Below are positions 1 to 6,186 of a stretch of 11,143 nucleotides of DNA, in pieces (position 1 is the first letter of the stretch; each line of letters starts with the position of its first letter). This stretch comes from Dyella_B sp035277725 (GTDB lineage: Bacteria; Pseudomonadota; Gammaproteobacteria; Xanthomonadales; Rhodanobacteraceae): the NCBI RefSeq assembly GCF_035277725.1, contig NZ_DATEJY010000120.1:1-11143 (forward strand), given 5' to 3'. The position numbers and the translations under genes are program-made. A model generated the notes under the pieces. That model saw nothing but the letters and a program-made list of their open reading frames with translations, was not told the origin of the DNA and ran no database searches.

Positions 1-1
1 T

Positions 2-88
2 CAGTACTGGGGTGACGGTACGTCGCGTCCGCGCGATATCCGCTATCAGGATCGCACGGTGAATCTGGGTTTCCGTTTCAAACTTTAA
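2..88 (+). CDS. C-terminal end of a probable TonB-dependent outer-membrane receptor (partial)
   Basis: An open frame enters from the left edge and ends at a TAA at 86-88, giving 28 residues that finish with ...NLGFRFKL. Alternating polar/hydrophobic residues and an aromatic close to the C-terminus are what the last beta-strand of a TonB-dependent receptor looks like, and such receptors in Xanthomonadales often end this way. A receptor directly upstream of a secreted glycan-active enzyme fits a carbohydrate uptake locus, where it would import oligosaccharides across the outer membrane. Only the last strand or two are visible, so other outer-membrane barrels cannot be excluded. The frame and stop are certain; the family is an inference. 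Confidence 0.55.
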   Translation, partial: QYWGDGTSRPRDIRYQDRTVNLGFRFKL

Positions 89-129
89 GGATGAGCTGAT
101 TGATTCTGCGTAGTTGGCATGATGTTCAG

Positions 130-207
130 AAAGCCCGCAGGGTGTGTCGGACGGCGCAGGGCAGACTGGCCGTCTGTTCAAGCCGTACGGCGCAGCCTGC
201 GGGCTTT
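130..207. repeat. Nested inverted repeat with 12-bp perfect outer arms
   Basis: The arm AAAGCCCGCAGG (130-141) is exactly complementary to CCTGCGGGCTTT (196-207). Inside lie a possible ACGGC/GCCGT pairing and a small AGAC-TGGCC-GTCT hairpin, so the segment can fold as one long nested structure of about 78 nt. The 9-mer ACGGCGCAG also occurs twice inside it as a direct repeat. It sits 42 nt after the receptor stop codon. It may be a structured 3' end or processing site of the receptor mRNA; it does not end in a clear U-run. The function is unknown. Confidence 0.5.
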
Positions 208-277
208 GTGGACATCACCCCTCGGGGCTGGTGACAGCTGCGCAGCATTGATCAGCGCACCCTCTGCTTCCCCCTCG

Positions 278-309
278 GGAGCATCCTTGGTGGTGCTCCT
301 TCTTTTTAT
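278..309 (+). terminator. Rho-independent terminator after the TonB-dependent receptor gene
   Basis: GGAGCA (278-283) pairs with TGCTCC (294-299). The pairing continues inward as CC/GG around a single bulged T, leaving a short loop. The stem is followed at once by TTCTTTTTATT. A GC-rich stem plus U-rich tail on the plus strand is a standard intrinsic terminator and would separate the receptor transcript from the glycosidase gene that starts at 359. A leaky terminator or attenuator of the downstream gene is an alternative reading. Confidence 0.6.
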
Positions 310-358
310 TCCTGGCGGTCGCATGCGTGCGGCCGCCGCTTGTCTTCGAGGAGTCGTC

Positions 359-1918
359 ATGCGTCGAACGACATGTCATCTTGCCGGTGTTCTTTTTGCC
401 ATGGCCGGCATCTCAGCCGCGCAGGCGCAGGATCAAGCGCCTGATGTCGCAAGTGGCCAATTACTTGCCGAGGGCACGGGTTATGCGTCTGTTGTGCGTT
501 TGTCGCAGCAAGGCGATGCGAATGGGCGCCTGCTGCTGGTATTCGAGCAGAAGGGCATGGCCGGCATTCCGCTCTACGTCAGCGATGACAGCGGCAAGAC
601 CTGGCATTTCATGCAGAACGTCATCGACCAGGAGCATCCCGGCAACGCTGCGTGGCAATTGCGCTGGCAGCCGAATATATCGGAGCTGCAGCAAGACAGC
701 GGTGATTCGAAGCGCGGTACGTTGCTGCTTGCTGCCAATGCTACGCGCAACGATGCCAAGGGACATATCGTCGAAGAGGATTTGCAGCTCTACACCTCCA
801 ACGACCAAGGCAAGACCTGGCACTACCGTAGCTCCATCGTGCGTGGTGGCGGTCATCCCGAGGACAAGGACAACCACGGTGTGTGGGAGCCGAATATCCA
901 TATTCTCGACGACCGCCGGATGGTCGCTTACTACTCGAGCGAACAGCACAAAGCGCAAGGCTTCAATCAGATCCTCGCGCACAAGCTTTCCAGCGATGGC
1001 GGCAAGACATGGGGCGAGGAGGTCATGGACGTGGGCATGCCTGGCGGCGTGGAGCGACCCGGCATGGCGGTGGTGACGCGTTTGCCGGATCACCGCTACG
1101 TGATGAACTTCGAGGATATCGATGGTCCGGAGAACGGCAAGGTCCATCTCAAATTCAGCGCGGACGGCCTCAACTTCGGCGATCCGGCCGATCGCGGCAC
1201 GCCGGTGGAAACCGAGGGCGGTGCATGGCCGGCCGCGTGTCCAGTGGTGAGCTGGTTTCCAGTGGGCGGCGCGCAGGGTGTGATCGTGGTATCGGCAGAA
1301 CGTGCCGGCGGCAACGGCGATGCAGCAGGGCGCAGCTTCTACTGGAACAACAACGGCGGCAAGGGGCCGTGGTGGGAAGTGCCGGCACTGGTGCAGAAGA
1401 TCACCGGCAATATCCATGCGGGTTGGACGCAAGCCTTGCTGCAGCAGAAGGACGGCAGCTTCCTGCACATCACATCATCGTCATCGCCGAAGCTGGAGCA
1501 GAGGTGGAAAGCCGCGTACAACGTGATGTTGTATGCGGATGCGTCGCTCAACTTCAATCGCTATGAAGCGGAAGATGCGGCACGGACGAATGCGGTGGTG
1601 ATCGGCAACCCGCATGCATCGAACCGGCGCATGGCGCGTATTACGGCTGCGCCTTATGGCAAGTTGCAGTTCGATATCCACCGTGATCGCGGCGGAGCGC
1701 ATGTGTTGCGTCTGCGCTATGAAGCTCTGGGCTTTCCGGCTGTGCCGCGCGTCAGCGTCAATGGAACCTCCATTGCTGGTAACGGCAAGACGGATGGTCG
1801 CGGTTGGATGCTTATGGACGTGAGTGTGAATTTGAAAGATGGCGACAACACCATCGTCGTGGATGGTGCCGAGCACGCTTACGATCTTGATTACATCGAG
1901 CTGGATCCCGCGGAGTAG
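359..1918 (+). CDS. Secreted Asp-box beta-propeller glycosidase-like protein with C-terminal CBM35/CBM6-like module
   Basis: This 519-residue protein begins with a Sec signal peptide (MRRTTCHLAG... with likely cleavage after AQA at residue 23). The propeller region (about 30-400) carries three clear Asp-boxes: SDDSGKTW at 75-82, SNDQGKTW at 147-154 and SSDGGKTW at 211-218. A degenerate fourth lies near 267. This sialidase-type fold, with the WEPN motif at 176-179 and conserved acidic residues (E177, E232, E252), resembles GH93 exo-arabinanases and BNR-repeat sialidase-like enzymes; I cannot assign the catalytic pair. From YEAEDA at about 402 to the end is a beta-sandwich carbohydrate-binding module of the CBM35/CBM6 kind, ending DYIELDP. 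The start at 359 is chosen because GAGGAG (348-353) lies 5 nt before the ATG and the signal peptide begins there; the frame stays open further upstream to 119 but runs through a terminator. The stop codon TAG lies inside the GTAG head of the following repeat. The substrate is not determined; arabinan or another plant glycan is a guess. Confidence 0.85.
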   Translation: MRRTTCHLAGVLFAMAGISAAQAQDQAPDVASGQLLAEGTGYASVVRLSQQGDANGRLLLVFEQKGMAGIPLYVSDDSGKTWHFMQNVIDQEHPGNAAWQLRWQPNISELQQDSGDSKRGTLLLAANATRNDAKGHIVEEDLQLYTSNDQGKTWHYRSSIVRGGGHPEDKDNHGVWEPNIHILDDRRMVAYYSSEQHKAQGFNQILAHKLSSDGGKTWGEEVMDVGMPGGVERPGMAVVTRLPDHRYVMNFEDIDGPENGKVHLKFSADGLNFGDPADRGTPVETEGGAWPAACPVVSWFPVGGAQGVIVVSAERAGGNGDAAGRSFYWNNNGGKGPWWEVPALVQKITGNIHAGWTQALLQQKDGSFLHITSSSSPKLEQRWKAAYNVMLYADASLNFNRYEAEDAARTNAVVIGNPHASNRRMARITAAPYGKLQFDIHRDRGGAHVLRLRYEALGFPAVPRVSVNGTSIAGNGKTDGRGWMLMDVSVNLKDGDNTIVVDGAEHAYDLDYIELDPAE

Positions 1919-1985
1919 GTTGGGGTGCGAACCCCAACATCCGATGTATGCGTGCATGGCGATGTTGGGGTTCGCACCCCAACCT
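1917..1985. repeat. REPIN-like element 1 (two GTAG-type REP hairpins in inverted orientation)
   Basis: The arms 1917-1941 and 1961-1985 are perfect 25-bp inverted repeats around a 19-nt spacer. Each arm is itself a hairpin: TTGGGGT, loop GCGA, ACCCCAA. The left arm is preceded by GT, so it starts with GTAGG, and the GTAG contains the stop codon of the glycosidase gene. The right arm is headed GCAG instead of GTAG when read on the other strand. GTAG-headed short palindromes in inverted pairs are the signature of REP elements mobilised by RAYT (TnpA_REP) transposases and of SMAG elements in Stenotrophomonas. The element fills the gap between two convergent genes and could act as a bidirectional transcript end. 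No RAYT gene is in the window. Confidence 0.85.
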
Positions 1986-1989
1986 GCGG

Positions 1990-2772
1990 TCAGGCTTTGC
2001 GCCGCTTGTTGCTCAAGTTTTCCTTCGTATCCGAAATCACCTTGAGCATCGCCTTGTGTGCCGCCTCGGCATCCTTGTCGCGAATGGCCTGCAACACCAT
2101 GCGATGCTGCGGCAACGAATATTTGAAGTTCACCGCGCTAAGCGCCGACATGGTGAAGTAGCTGCTGAGCGCCGTCTCGATCACCGAGAACAGCGAGATC
2201 AGCAACTCGTTGCCGGTCGCAGCGAGAATCGCTTCGTGGAAGTCGATGTCGGCGGTGGTCCAGGATTCCGGATCGTGCGATGCCTCCATCGCATCGAAGG
2301 CCTGCTGCATGCGCTTCAATTGCGTCACCGAGCGATGACGGGCGGCGCTGGCCGCGGCAGCCGGTTCGATGATCTCGCGCATCTCCGACAGCTTCTGCAC
2401 GAAATCCGAAGTGGGCATGGAGGCGCAGCGCCAGGCCAGTACGTCGGCATCCAGTTGGTTCCAGAAACGTGCATCGCGTACGCGCGTACCGACCTTGGGA
2501 CGTGCTTCGACCAGGCCTTTGGCGGACAGCACCTTCATTGCCTCGCGCAAGGAAGTACGGCTGACGTCCATATCTTCGGCCATGGTGGCTTCCGGCGGCA
2601 GTACTTCGCCCTGCTTGATGGCGCCGCTGACGATGCGCTGCCCCAGCACCTGCACGACGTGCCCATGCAGGTTGCGTGCGGCCATGGGACCGGCGCCGCT
2701 GCGAATGCGCCGCGCCAGCGTGGGACGGGCGGTTCGGGACGCGCCATCCCTGCTGCTTCGAAACGATGCCAT
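1990..2772 (-). CDS. GntR/FadR-family transcriptional regulator (FCD domain)
   Basis: The 260-residue protein has an N-terminal winged helix-turn-helix of GntR type (about 35-102; the core reads LPPEATMAEDMDVSRTSLRE) and a C-terminal all-helical FCD effector domain (about 124-250). The FCD signature D-x-x-F-H is at 175-179 followed by ATGN, and a second conserved histidine is in PQHR at 223. FadR-subfamily regulators bind sugar acids or other carboxylates, often through a metal; DgoR and UxuR are examples. The last helix lacks an obvious histidine, so canonical metal binding is uncertain. The start at 2772 is supported by AAGGAG about 9 nt upstream; a later Met at residue 30 would still leave the DNA-binding domain intact. 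It converges on the glycosidase gene and is a reasonable candidate to control the sugar locus as a repressor; that is inference. Confidence 0.9.
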   Translation of the reverse strand: MASFRSSRDGASRTARPTLARRIRSGAGPMAARNLHGHVVQVLGQRIVSGAIKQGEVLPPEATMAEDMDVSRTSLREAMKVLSAKGLVEARPKVGTRVRDARFWNQLDADVLAWRCASMPTSDFVQKLSEMREIIEPAAAASAARHRSVTQLKRMQQAFDAMEASHDPESWTTADIDFHEAILAATGNELLISLFSVIETALSSYFTMSALSAVNFKYSLPQHRMVLQAIRDKDAEAAHKAMLKVISDTKENLSNKRRKA

Positions 2773-2949
2773 TCAGCCGATCTCCTTCAATGCCACCCCA
2801 TGGAAAGACCCGCCGATAAACAAACCCGATCGTTCAATAATCGCGGCGGGACATGCGAATCTGCAGCGCTTCAGCCCTGCGCTTCGGGAAATGATGCCAC
2901 GTTTCAGCGAGGTGACGCGCGGCGACGAAGGGAAAGAAGTTGCCGCAGC

Positions 2950-3900
2950 TTACCGGGTGTCCTGGTGAGCCTCGTTTGATGCTGCTTGGCGCGACCCTCG
3001 GGCGTGGCGGCTGCCGGCGCGGATGTGGCCGGGGCAGATGCCGCTGACGCGTTTGAAAAGGCGCCGGAACGCCGCCTCGCTGCTATAGCCCAGGCGCTCG
3101 GCAATCGAGGCCACGGAGAGGTCCGGATCGTGCAGCAGGCGCTCCGCCACATTGACGCGCCACTGCGTGACGTACTGCATGGGCGGTACGTTCATCAATT
3201 GCGCGAAGCGTTCGGCGAAGGCGGAGCGCGACATGCAGGCCAGGGCCGCCATGTTCTGCATGGTCCACGGATGGCCGGGTTCTTCGTGCACGGCCTGCAG
3301 CACTTTGCAGATGCGGTTGTCGGCCAGGGCGGCGAACAGGCCTTGCTGGTCGGCATGGCGGTGCGCGTAATCGCAGACGGCGAGGGTGAACAAGGTGTCG
3401 GCGAGTTTGTTCAATAGAACTTTGCGGCCGGGCACTTCGGTTTTCGCGATCTCGACCATCATGGTCGATAGCTGCCTAAACAGGGTATCGGCCTGCGCGT
3501 CGCGCACCACGAAGCAGGCGGGCAGCGCATGGCTGAGCGGATGCCGGGTGTGGCTGGCGTAGCGAAGTTCGCCGCAAATCAGGCTGGTGGTGATGTCGTT
3601 GGTAACGTCGCGCGCGCGCAATCGGTGCGGGTCGCCATGCGGAAATACCACCAGGTCCCCGGCTTGCAGATGCCATGCTTCCTCGAGGGCTTCGCTCTCG
3701 ATCAGGCATTCGCCGGTATTCACCAGATGAAACAGGCCGTTGCCATTGCAGGTGGCATCGGCGAACCAGGAGCCGCAAAACTGCGGTTCGGCCACGATCT
3801 CGACGCGCAACATCGACTGGTTGAGCAAGGCCTCCAGGGCCGGCGCCACCGAGGGCGGGCGCGGTATTCCAGTCAGTTGGGCGTAAGCATCGACGTGCAT
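2950..3900 (-). CDS. AraC-family transcriptional regulator with N-terminal cupin domain
   Basis: Of 316 residues, about 5-190 form a cupin of the AraC_binding/Cupin_6 kind (GDLVVFPHGDPHRL at 81-94 is the typical second cupin stretch). About 205-296 form the two-HTH AraC DNA-binding domain. HTH1 is around WTMQNMAALACMSRSAFAERF (212-232). HTH2 and the signature SVASIAERLGYSSEAAFRRLFKR cover 262-284. A basic, disordered-looking tail of about 20 residues follows. The ATG at 3900 has GGAAG 5 nt upstream. The gene lies 73 nt downstream of bufC on the same strand and 177 nt upstream of the GntR gene, so it could be read from the buf promoter or its own. Cupin_6 AraC proteins often control nearby redox or detoxification genes; the target here is unknown. 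Confidence 0.9.
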   Translation of the reverse strand: MHVDAYAQLTGIPRPPSVAPALEALLNQSMLRVEIVAEPQFCGSWFADATCNGNGLFHLVNTGECLIESEALEEAWHLQAGDLVVFPHGDPHRLRARDVTNDITTSLICGELRYASHTRHPLSHALPACFVVRDAQADTLFRQLSTMMVEIAKTEVPGRKVLLNKLADTLFTLAVCDYAHRHADQQGLFAALADNRICKVLQAVHEEPGHPWTMQNMAALACMSRSAFAERFAQLMNVPPMQYVTQWRVNVAERLLHDPDLSVASIAERLGYSSEAAFRRLFKRVSGICPGHIRAGSRHARGSRQAASNEAHQDTR

Positions 3901-3973
3901 GGAGACTTCCGTGGCATGGCGCTTTGTCAGGTATTCGCCGGAAGTGTGGGCAGGTTACGCCGGTGTCGAAAGG

Positions 3974-4759
3974 CTATGCCGGGGCGAGCGTCCAGCCGCG
4001 AATCAGTCCAGCCGCCAGCCAGCCTTGCAGCATGGCCACCATGCGCGGCATGGCGGCGGCTTCGCCGTGATAGCCGCGCAGGCACGCGCAGAGCGCGGCG
4101 AAAGATTCGCCGCGGATGGCCGCGCTCAGCACCTGCCACTCGTCGTCATCCAGGCGGCGGTAGTGCACGGTGGTGTCCTTGCGCCATACCAGAATCTGCC
4201 GCGCCGGTGCGAAGCGGCGCAAGCGTGGGCGTGGCTTGCCCTGGTCGGCGGCACGGCGGAATGCTTCGGCATTGCAGCTGCAATCCAGCACGTGCAGGTT
4301 TTGCAGCAGGGAAAGTTGCAACACCGGCCATGCATCGGGCGGCACGGTGGAAAGGTCGGCGATGCTCGCGCTGGTTTCATTGGCGGCGTCGAAGGCGACC
4401 GAGATGGCCCAATCCAGCCGCGCCATGTCCGCCAGCTGCGGCTGATCGCGCCACGGATAGGCGTAGTCGAGAAACGCCGCAAGGCCCGCGCCGTACCAGC
4501 GGATGTTGTAATGCTCGGAAGGGTGCGCGCTGATGTATTTGTCCAGCATGGTGTCGAAGCGCCGACCGGCCATGCTGCGCAAGCCGGTGAATTCGGCTTG
4601 CAGCGCATCGCGCAGGCGCACGCGGTATCCATGCCGGTAAACGTCCAGGCGGCTGCGCGCATCGGCGATGCCGTTGTCGCCAATGATCGACGGTATCTGC
4701 GTGTTTTCCGCCAGTATGGCCTGCAGCATCTGTTGCTGCATGGCTTGCAATGAGGTCAT
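3974..4759 (-). CDS. bufC: DUF2063 protein, bufferin partner BufC
   Basis: This 261-residue protein has the DUF2063 layout. The N-terminal helical domain (about 8-100) contains R-x-x-x-YRHGYRVRLRDAL (37-53) and the downstream G-x-x-F-x-x-ML-x-x-Y-x-x-x-HPSEHYN run (65-85). A second domain spans about 110-255. DUF2063 proteins (BufC, HvfC, GigC, TglI-like) form a complex with the DUF692 oxidase and are needed to present the leader peptide to it. The start is set at 4759 because that ATG overlaps the TGA of the DUF692 gene (ATGA, 4 nt), the usual arrangement for translational coupling. The open frame continues 49 codons upstream, but that stretch is arginine-rich, lies inside bufB and is not family-like. 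It is the last gene of the buf operon before the AraC gene. Confidence 0.88.
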   Translation of the reverse strand: MTSLQAMQQQMLQAILAENTQIPSIIGDNGIADARSRLDVYRHGYRVRLRDALQAEFTGLRSMAGRRFDTMLDKYISAHPSEHYNIRWYGAGLAAFLDYAYPWRDQPQLADMARLDWAISVAFDAANETSASIADLSTVPPDAWPVLQLSLLQNLHVLDCSCNAEAFRRAADQGKPRPRLRRFAPARQILVWRKDTTVHYRRLDDDEWQVLSAAIRGESFAALCACLRGYHGEAAAMPRMVAMLQGWLAAGLIRGWTLAPA

Positions 4760-5613
4760 GCGGCGTCTCGCAGCAGTGGCTCGGCCAATACGCGCGCGTG
4801 TTCCAGCTCCGCCATCAACTCGGACAGTGGCGGGAAATGATCGTCGCGCTCGATCATGGTCGATACGCGACCGAAGCGGCGCACGGCGTGCAGGTAAAGA
4901 TCCCACACCGCGTTGGAAACCGGTGCGTCGTGCGTATCGATGATCAGCCGTTCGCCTTGTTCGTAACCGGCAAGATGGAACTGCTGCACGCGCGATACGG
5001 GAATGCCGCGCAGATAATCCAGTGCGGAAAACCCATGGTTCATCGCGCTGACGTGGACGTTATTGATGTCCAGCAGAATCAGGCAGTCGGCGCGTTCGGC
5101 CACTTCGGCCAGAAATTCCCACTCGGTCAATTGCGATGCGCCGAAGCTGACATAGCTGGAAACGTTCTCGAGCAGAATGCGGCGCTTGAGGCGATCCTGC
5201 ACCTGCTTGACGCGTGCGACGACATGATCGAGCGCTTCCTCAGTGTATGGCAGCGGCATCAGGTCGTGCAGGTTGACGCCTTGCACGCCGGTCCAGCACA
5301 AGTGATCGGATACCCACGCCGGTTCGATGCGCTCGGCCAATGCGGCAAGCCGCGCAAGGTAGTCGTCATCAAGCGGATCGGTGCTGCCGATCGACATCGA
5401 CACACCGTGCATCACCAGCGGAAAGCGTTCGCGAAAACGTTCCAGCCACACCAGCGGCAAGCCGCCGTGCACCATGTAGTTTTCCGAAACGATCTCCAGC
5501 CATTCAATGCGGGAAGGCTGTGCGAGCAAGGCTTCGTAATGCTCCACGCGCAAGCCCAGTCCGTAGCCCAGGCAGGGCAGTGCATTGGTGCGCTCAGTGG
5601 CATGCATGACCAT
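4756..5613 (-). CDS. bufB: DUF692 multinuclear non-heme iron oxidase (MNIO), BufB
   Basis: The 285-residue TIM-barrel protein matches the DUF692/MNIO family over its full length (GYGLGLRVEHYEALL at 16-30, MHGVSMSIGSTDPLD at 68-82, WVSDHLCWTG at 100-109). Likely iron ligands and their motifs are visible: E44 (SENYM), H69, D103/H104, E149 (LLENVS), D182 with N184/N185, H193, H213 (QFHLAGY), D226-x-H228-D229 and E255 (IERDD). Enzymes of this family (MbnB, TglH, BufB) oxidise cysteines of a ribosomal peptide, giving oxazolone/thioamide or thiooxazole groups. Here the substrate should be the adjacent BufA. GAAGGGA lies 10 nt before the ATG at 5613; a second Met two codons later is too far from it. 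Its stop overlaps the bufC start. Located in the cytoplasm, acting before export of the precursor. Confidence 0.93.
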   Translation of the reverse strand: MVMHATERTNALPCLGYGLGLRVEHYEALLAQPSRIEWLEIVSENYMVHGGLPLVWLERFRERFPLVMHGVSMSIGSTDPLDDDYLARLAALAERIEPAWVSDHLCWTGVQGVNLHDLMPLPYTEEALDHVVARVKQVQDRLKRRILLENVSSYVSFGASQLTEWEFLAEVAERADCLILLDINNVHVSAMNHGFSALDYLRGIPVSRVQQFHLAGYEQGERLIIDTHDAPVSNAVWDLYLHAVRRFGRVSTMIERDDHFPPLSELMAELEHARVLAEPLLRDAA

Positions 5614-5635
5614 GGCGAGGCGTTCCCTTCAAGGA

Positions 5636-5666
5636 CGGGATGCACGCGACAGGGGCGTGCATCCCG
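5636..5666 (-). promoter_or_regulatory. Perfect 12-bp hairpin between bufA and bufB
   Basis: CGGGATGCACGC (5636-5647) is exactly complementary to GCGTGCATCCCG (5655-5666), with a 7-nt loop. On the buf transcript it starts 7 nt after the bufA stop codon and ends 5 nt before the bufB Shine-Dalgarno sequence. It is not followed by a U-run, so it is unlikely to stop all transcription. An mRNA-stabilising 3' structure or partial terminator would give more precursor than enzyme, as RiPP operons need. The structure is seen directly; the role is inferred. Confidence 0.7.
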
Positions 5667-5673
5667 CAGTGCA

Positions 5674-5943
5674 TTACTTCTTCGCGGCGGCCTGTGCGGC
5701 GTCGCAATCGGCCTGCGTCTTCTGCATGGTGAAGCCCTGGCCCTTGCAGCTGTTCTGGCCCTTGCAGGAGTTGGTGGCCTGCTTGCAGGCGCCCTGGCCT
5801 TTGCAGGAGCTGGAGTTGACGCACTTGACCATGGCCTGGTCGCCGGCGGCGTGACCGACGGGTGCGGCAGAAACCGCGGCAGCGGCGAACAGGCCTGCCA
5901 CCATCACGGCCATGGCGCTGGCATTGACTGTCTTGACGTTCAT
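5674..5943 (-). CDS. bufA: BufA-like bufferin precursor, exported Cys-rich RiPP metallophore peptide
   Basis: The 89-residue precursor has an N-terminal signal peptide (lysine at 4, hydrophobic core 11-25, likely cleavage after VSA at about 26). A short mature peptide follows with six cysteines at 41, 47, 53, 60, 66 and 80. The core is repetitive: SCKGQGACK, then SCKGQNSCKGQGF. This CKGQ pattern matches the BufA2-like group of bufferin precursors more than the DUF2282 BufA1 group. Signal peptide plus Cys-rich core plus adjacent DUF692 and DUF2063 genes define a bufferin: some cysteines are modified in the cytoplasm and the product chelates copper in the periplasm. The ATG at 5943 is chosen because TTGGAG precedes it by 8 nt and it starts the signal peptide; the open frame further upstream is not peptide-like. 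Which cysteines are modified cannot be read from sequence. Confidence 0.88.
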   Translation of the reverse strand: MNVKTVNASAMAVMVAGLFAAAAVSAAPVGHAAGDQAMVKCVNSSSCKGQGACKQATNSCKGQNSCKGQGFTMQKTQADCDAAQAAAKK

Positions 5944-6186
5944 ATCTATGGCTCCAAGAAGTTGTGGGTCGCCGCATGGCGGCACAGAAAGCTTGTCCGT
6001 GGCATGAGTGCGGATTCGGACAAGAACATTGTGCTGCTCCGGTCCATCGGTTGCTGCGCCCGTGCATCCCGCATTTATGCCCGTTCGTCCGGCGGATGCC
6101 AGGCAAGAAAGTCTGGACGTGCGGACATATAGGGCGTGGGCGAGCCCGCGCATCATGCGCCTACTTCATCGATGGGAATATAGGTA
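5944..6186. promoter_or_regulatory. Divergent bufA/doxX promoter region with 8-bp inverted repeat
   Basis: This 243-nt region must hold the promoters of the buf operon (minus strand) and of the doxX gene (plus strand). The clearest element is CTTGTCCG (5992-5999) and its exact complement CGGACAAG (6017-6024), 17 nt apart and about 50-80 nt upstream of the bufA start. I do not see a convincing sigma-70 pair for bufA, nor the GTAACC/CGAA pair of Caulobacter SigF, which controls gig genes there. The repeat may be an operator or an mRNA leader hairpin. Confidence 0.45.

Noticed and set aside
119..358. In-frame upstream extension of the glycosidase gene (80 more codons, including an ATG at 323)
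   Set aside because: The extension reads through a nested inverted repeat and an intrinsic terminator. The ATG at 359 has a strong GAGGAG at 5 nt and starts a textbook signal peptide.
461..1468. Long open frame antisense to the glycosidase gene (335 codons)
   Set aside because: It is a shadow of high-GC codon bias; the composition is not protein-like and the sense frame carries clear domains.
2773..2949. Operator or promoter in the gap between the AraC and GntR genes
   Set aside because: A 7-bp CCCGCCG/CGGCGGG pairing and a TTGAAC hexamer are present, but no matching -10 or known FadR-type operator can be supported.
3905..3945. ACTTCCG/CGGAAGT inverted repeat between bufC and the AraC gene
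   Set aside because: The 7-bp arms with a 27-nt spacer are close to chance expectation at this base composition, and no U-run follows. One arm touches the AraC Shine-Dalgarno sequence, but this alone is weak.
4760..4906. 49-codon upstream extension of the DUF2063 protein
   Set aside because: It lies inside bufB, is arginine-rich and not family-like; the ATGA overlap start at 4759 fits the usual coupling.
4750..6132. 460-codon plus-strand frame across the buf operon
   Set aside because: It is antisense to bufB and bufA, whose families are certain; the frame has no recognisable domain.
5944..6156. Upstream extension of the BufA frame
   Set aside because: The signal peptide and Shine-Dalgarno sequence place the start at 5943; the extension would bury the signal peptide internally.
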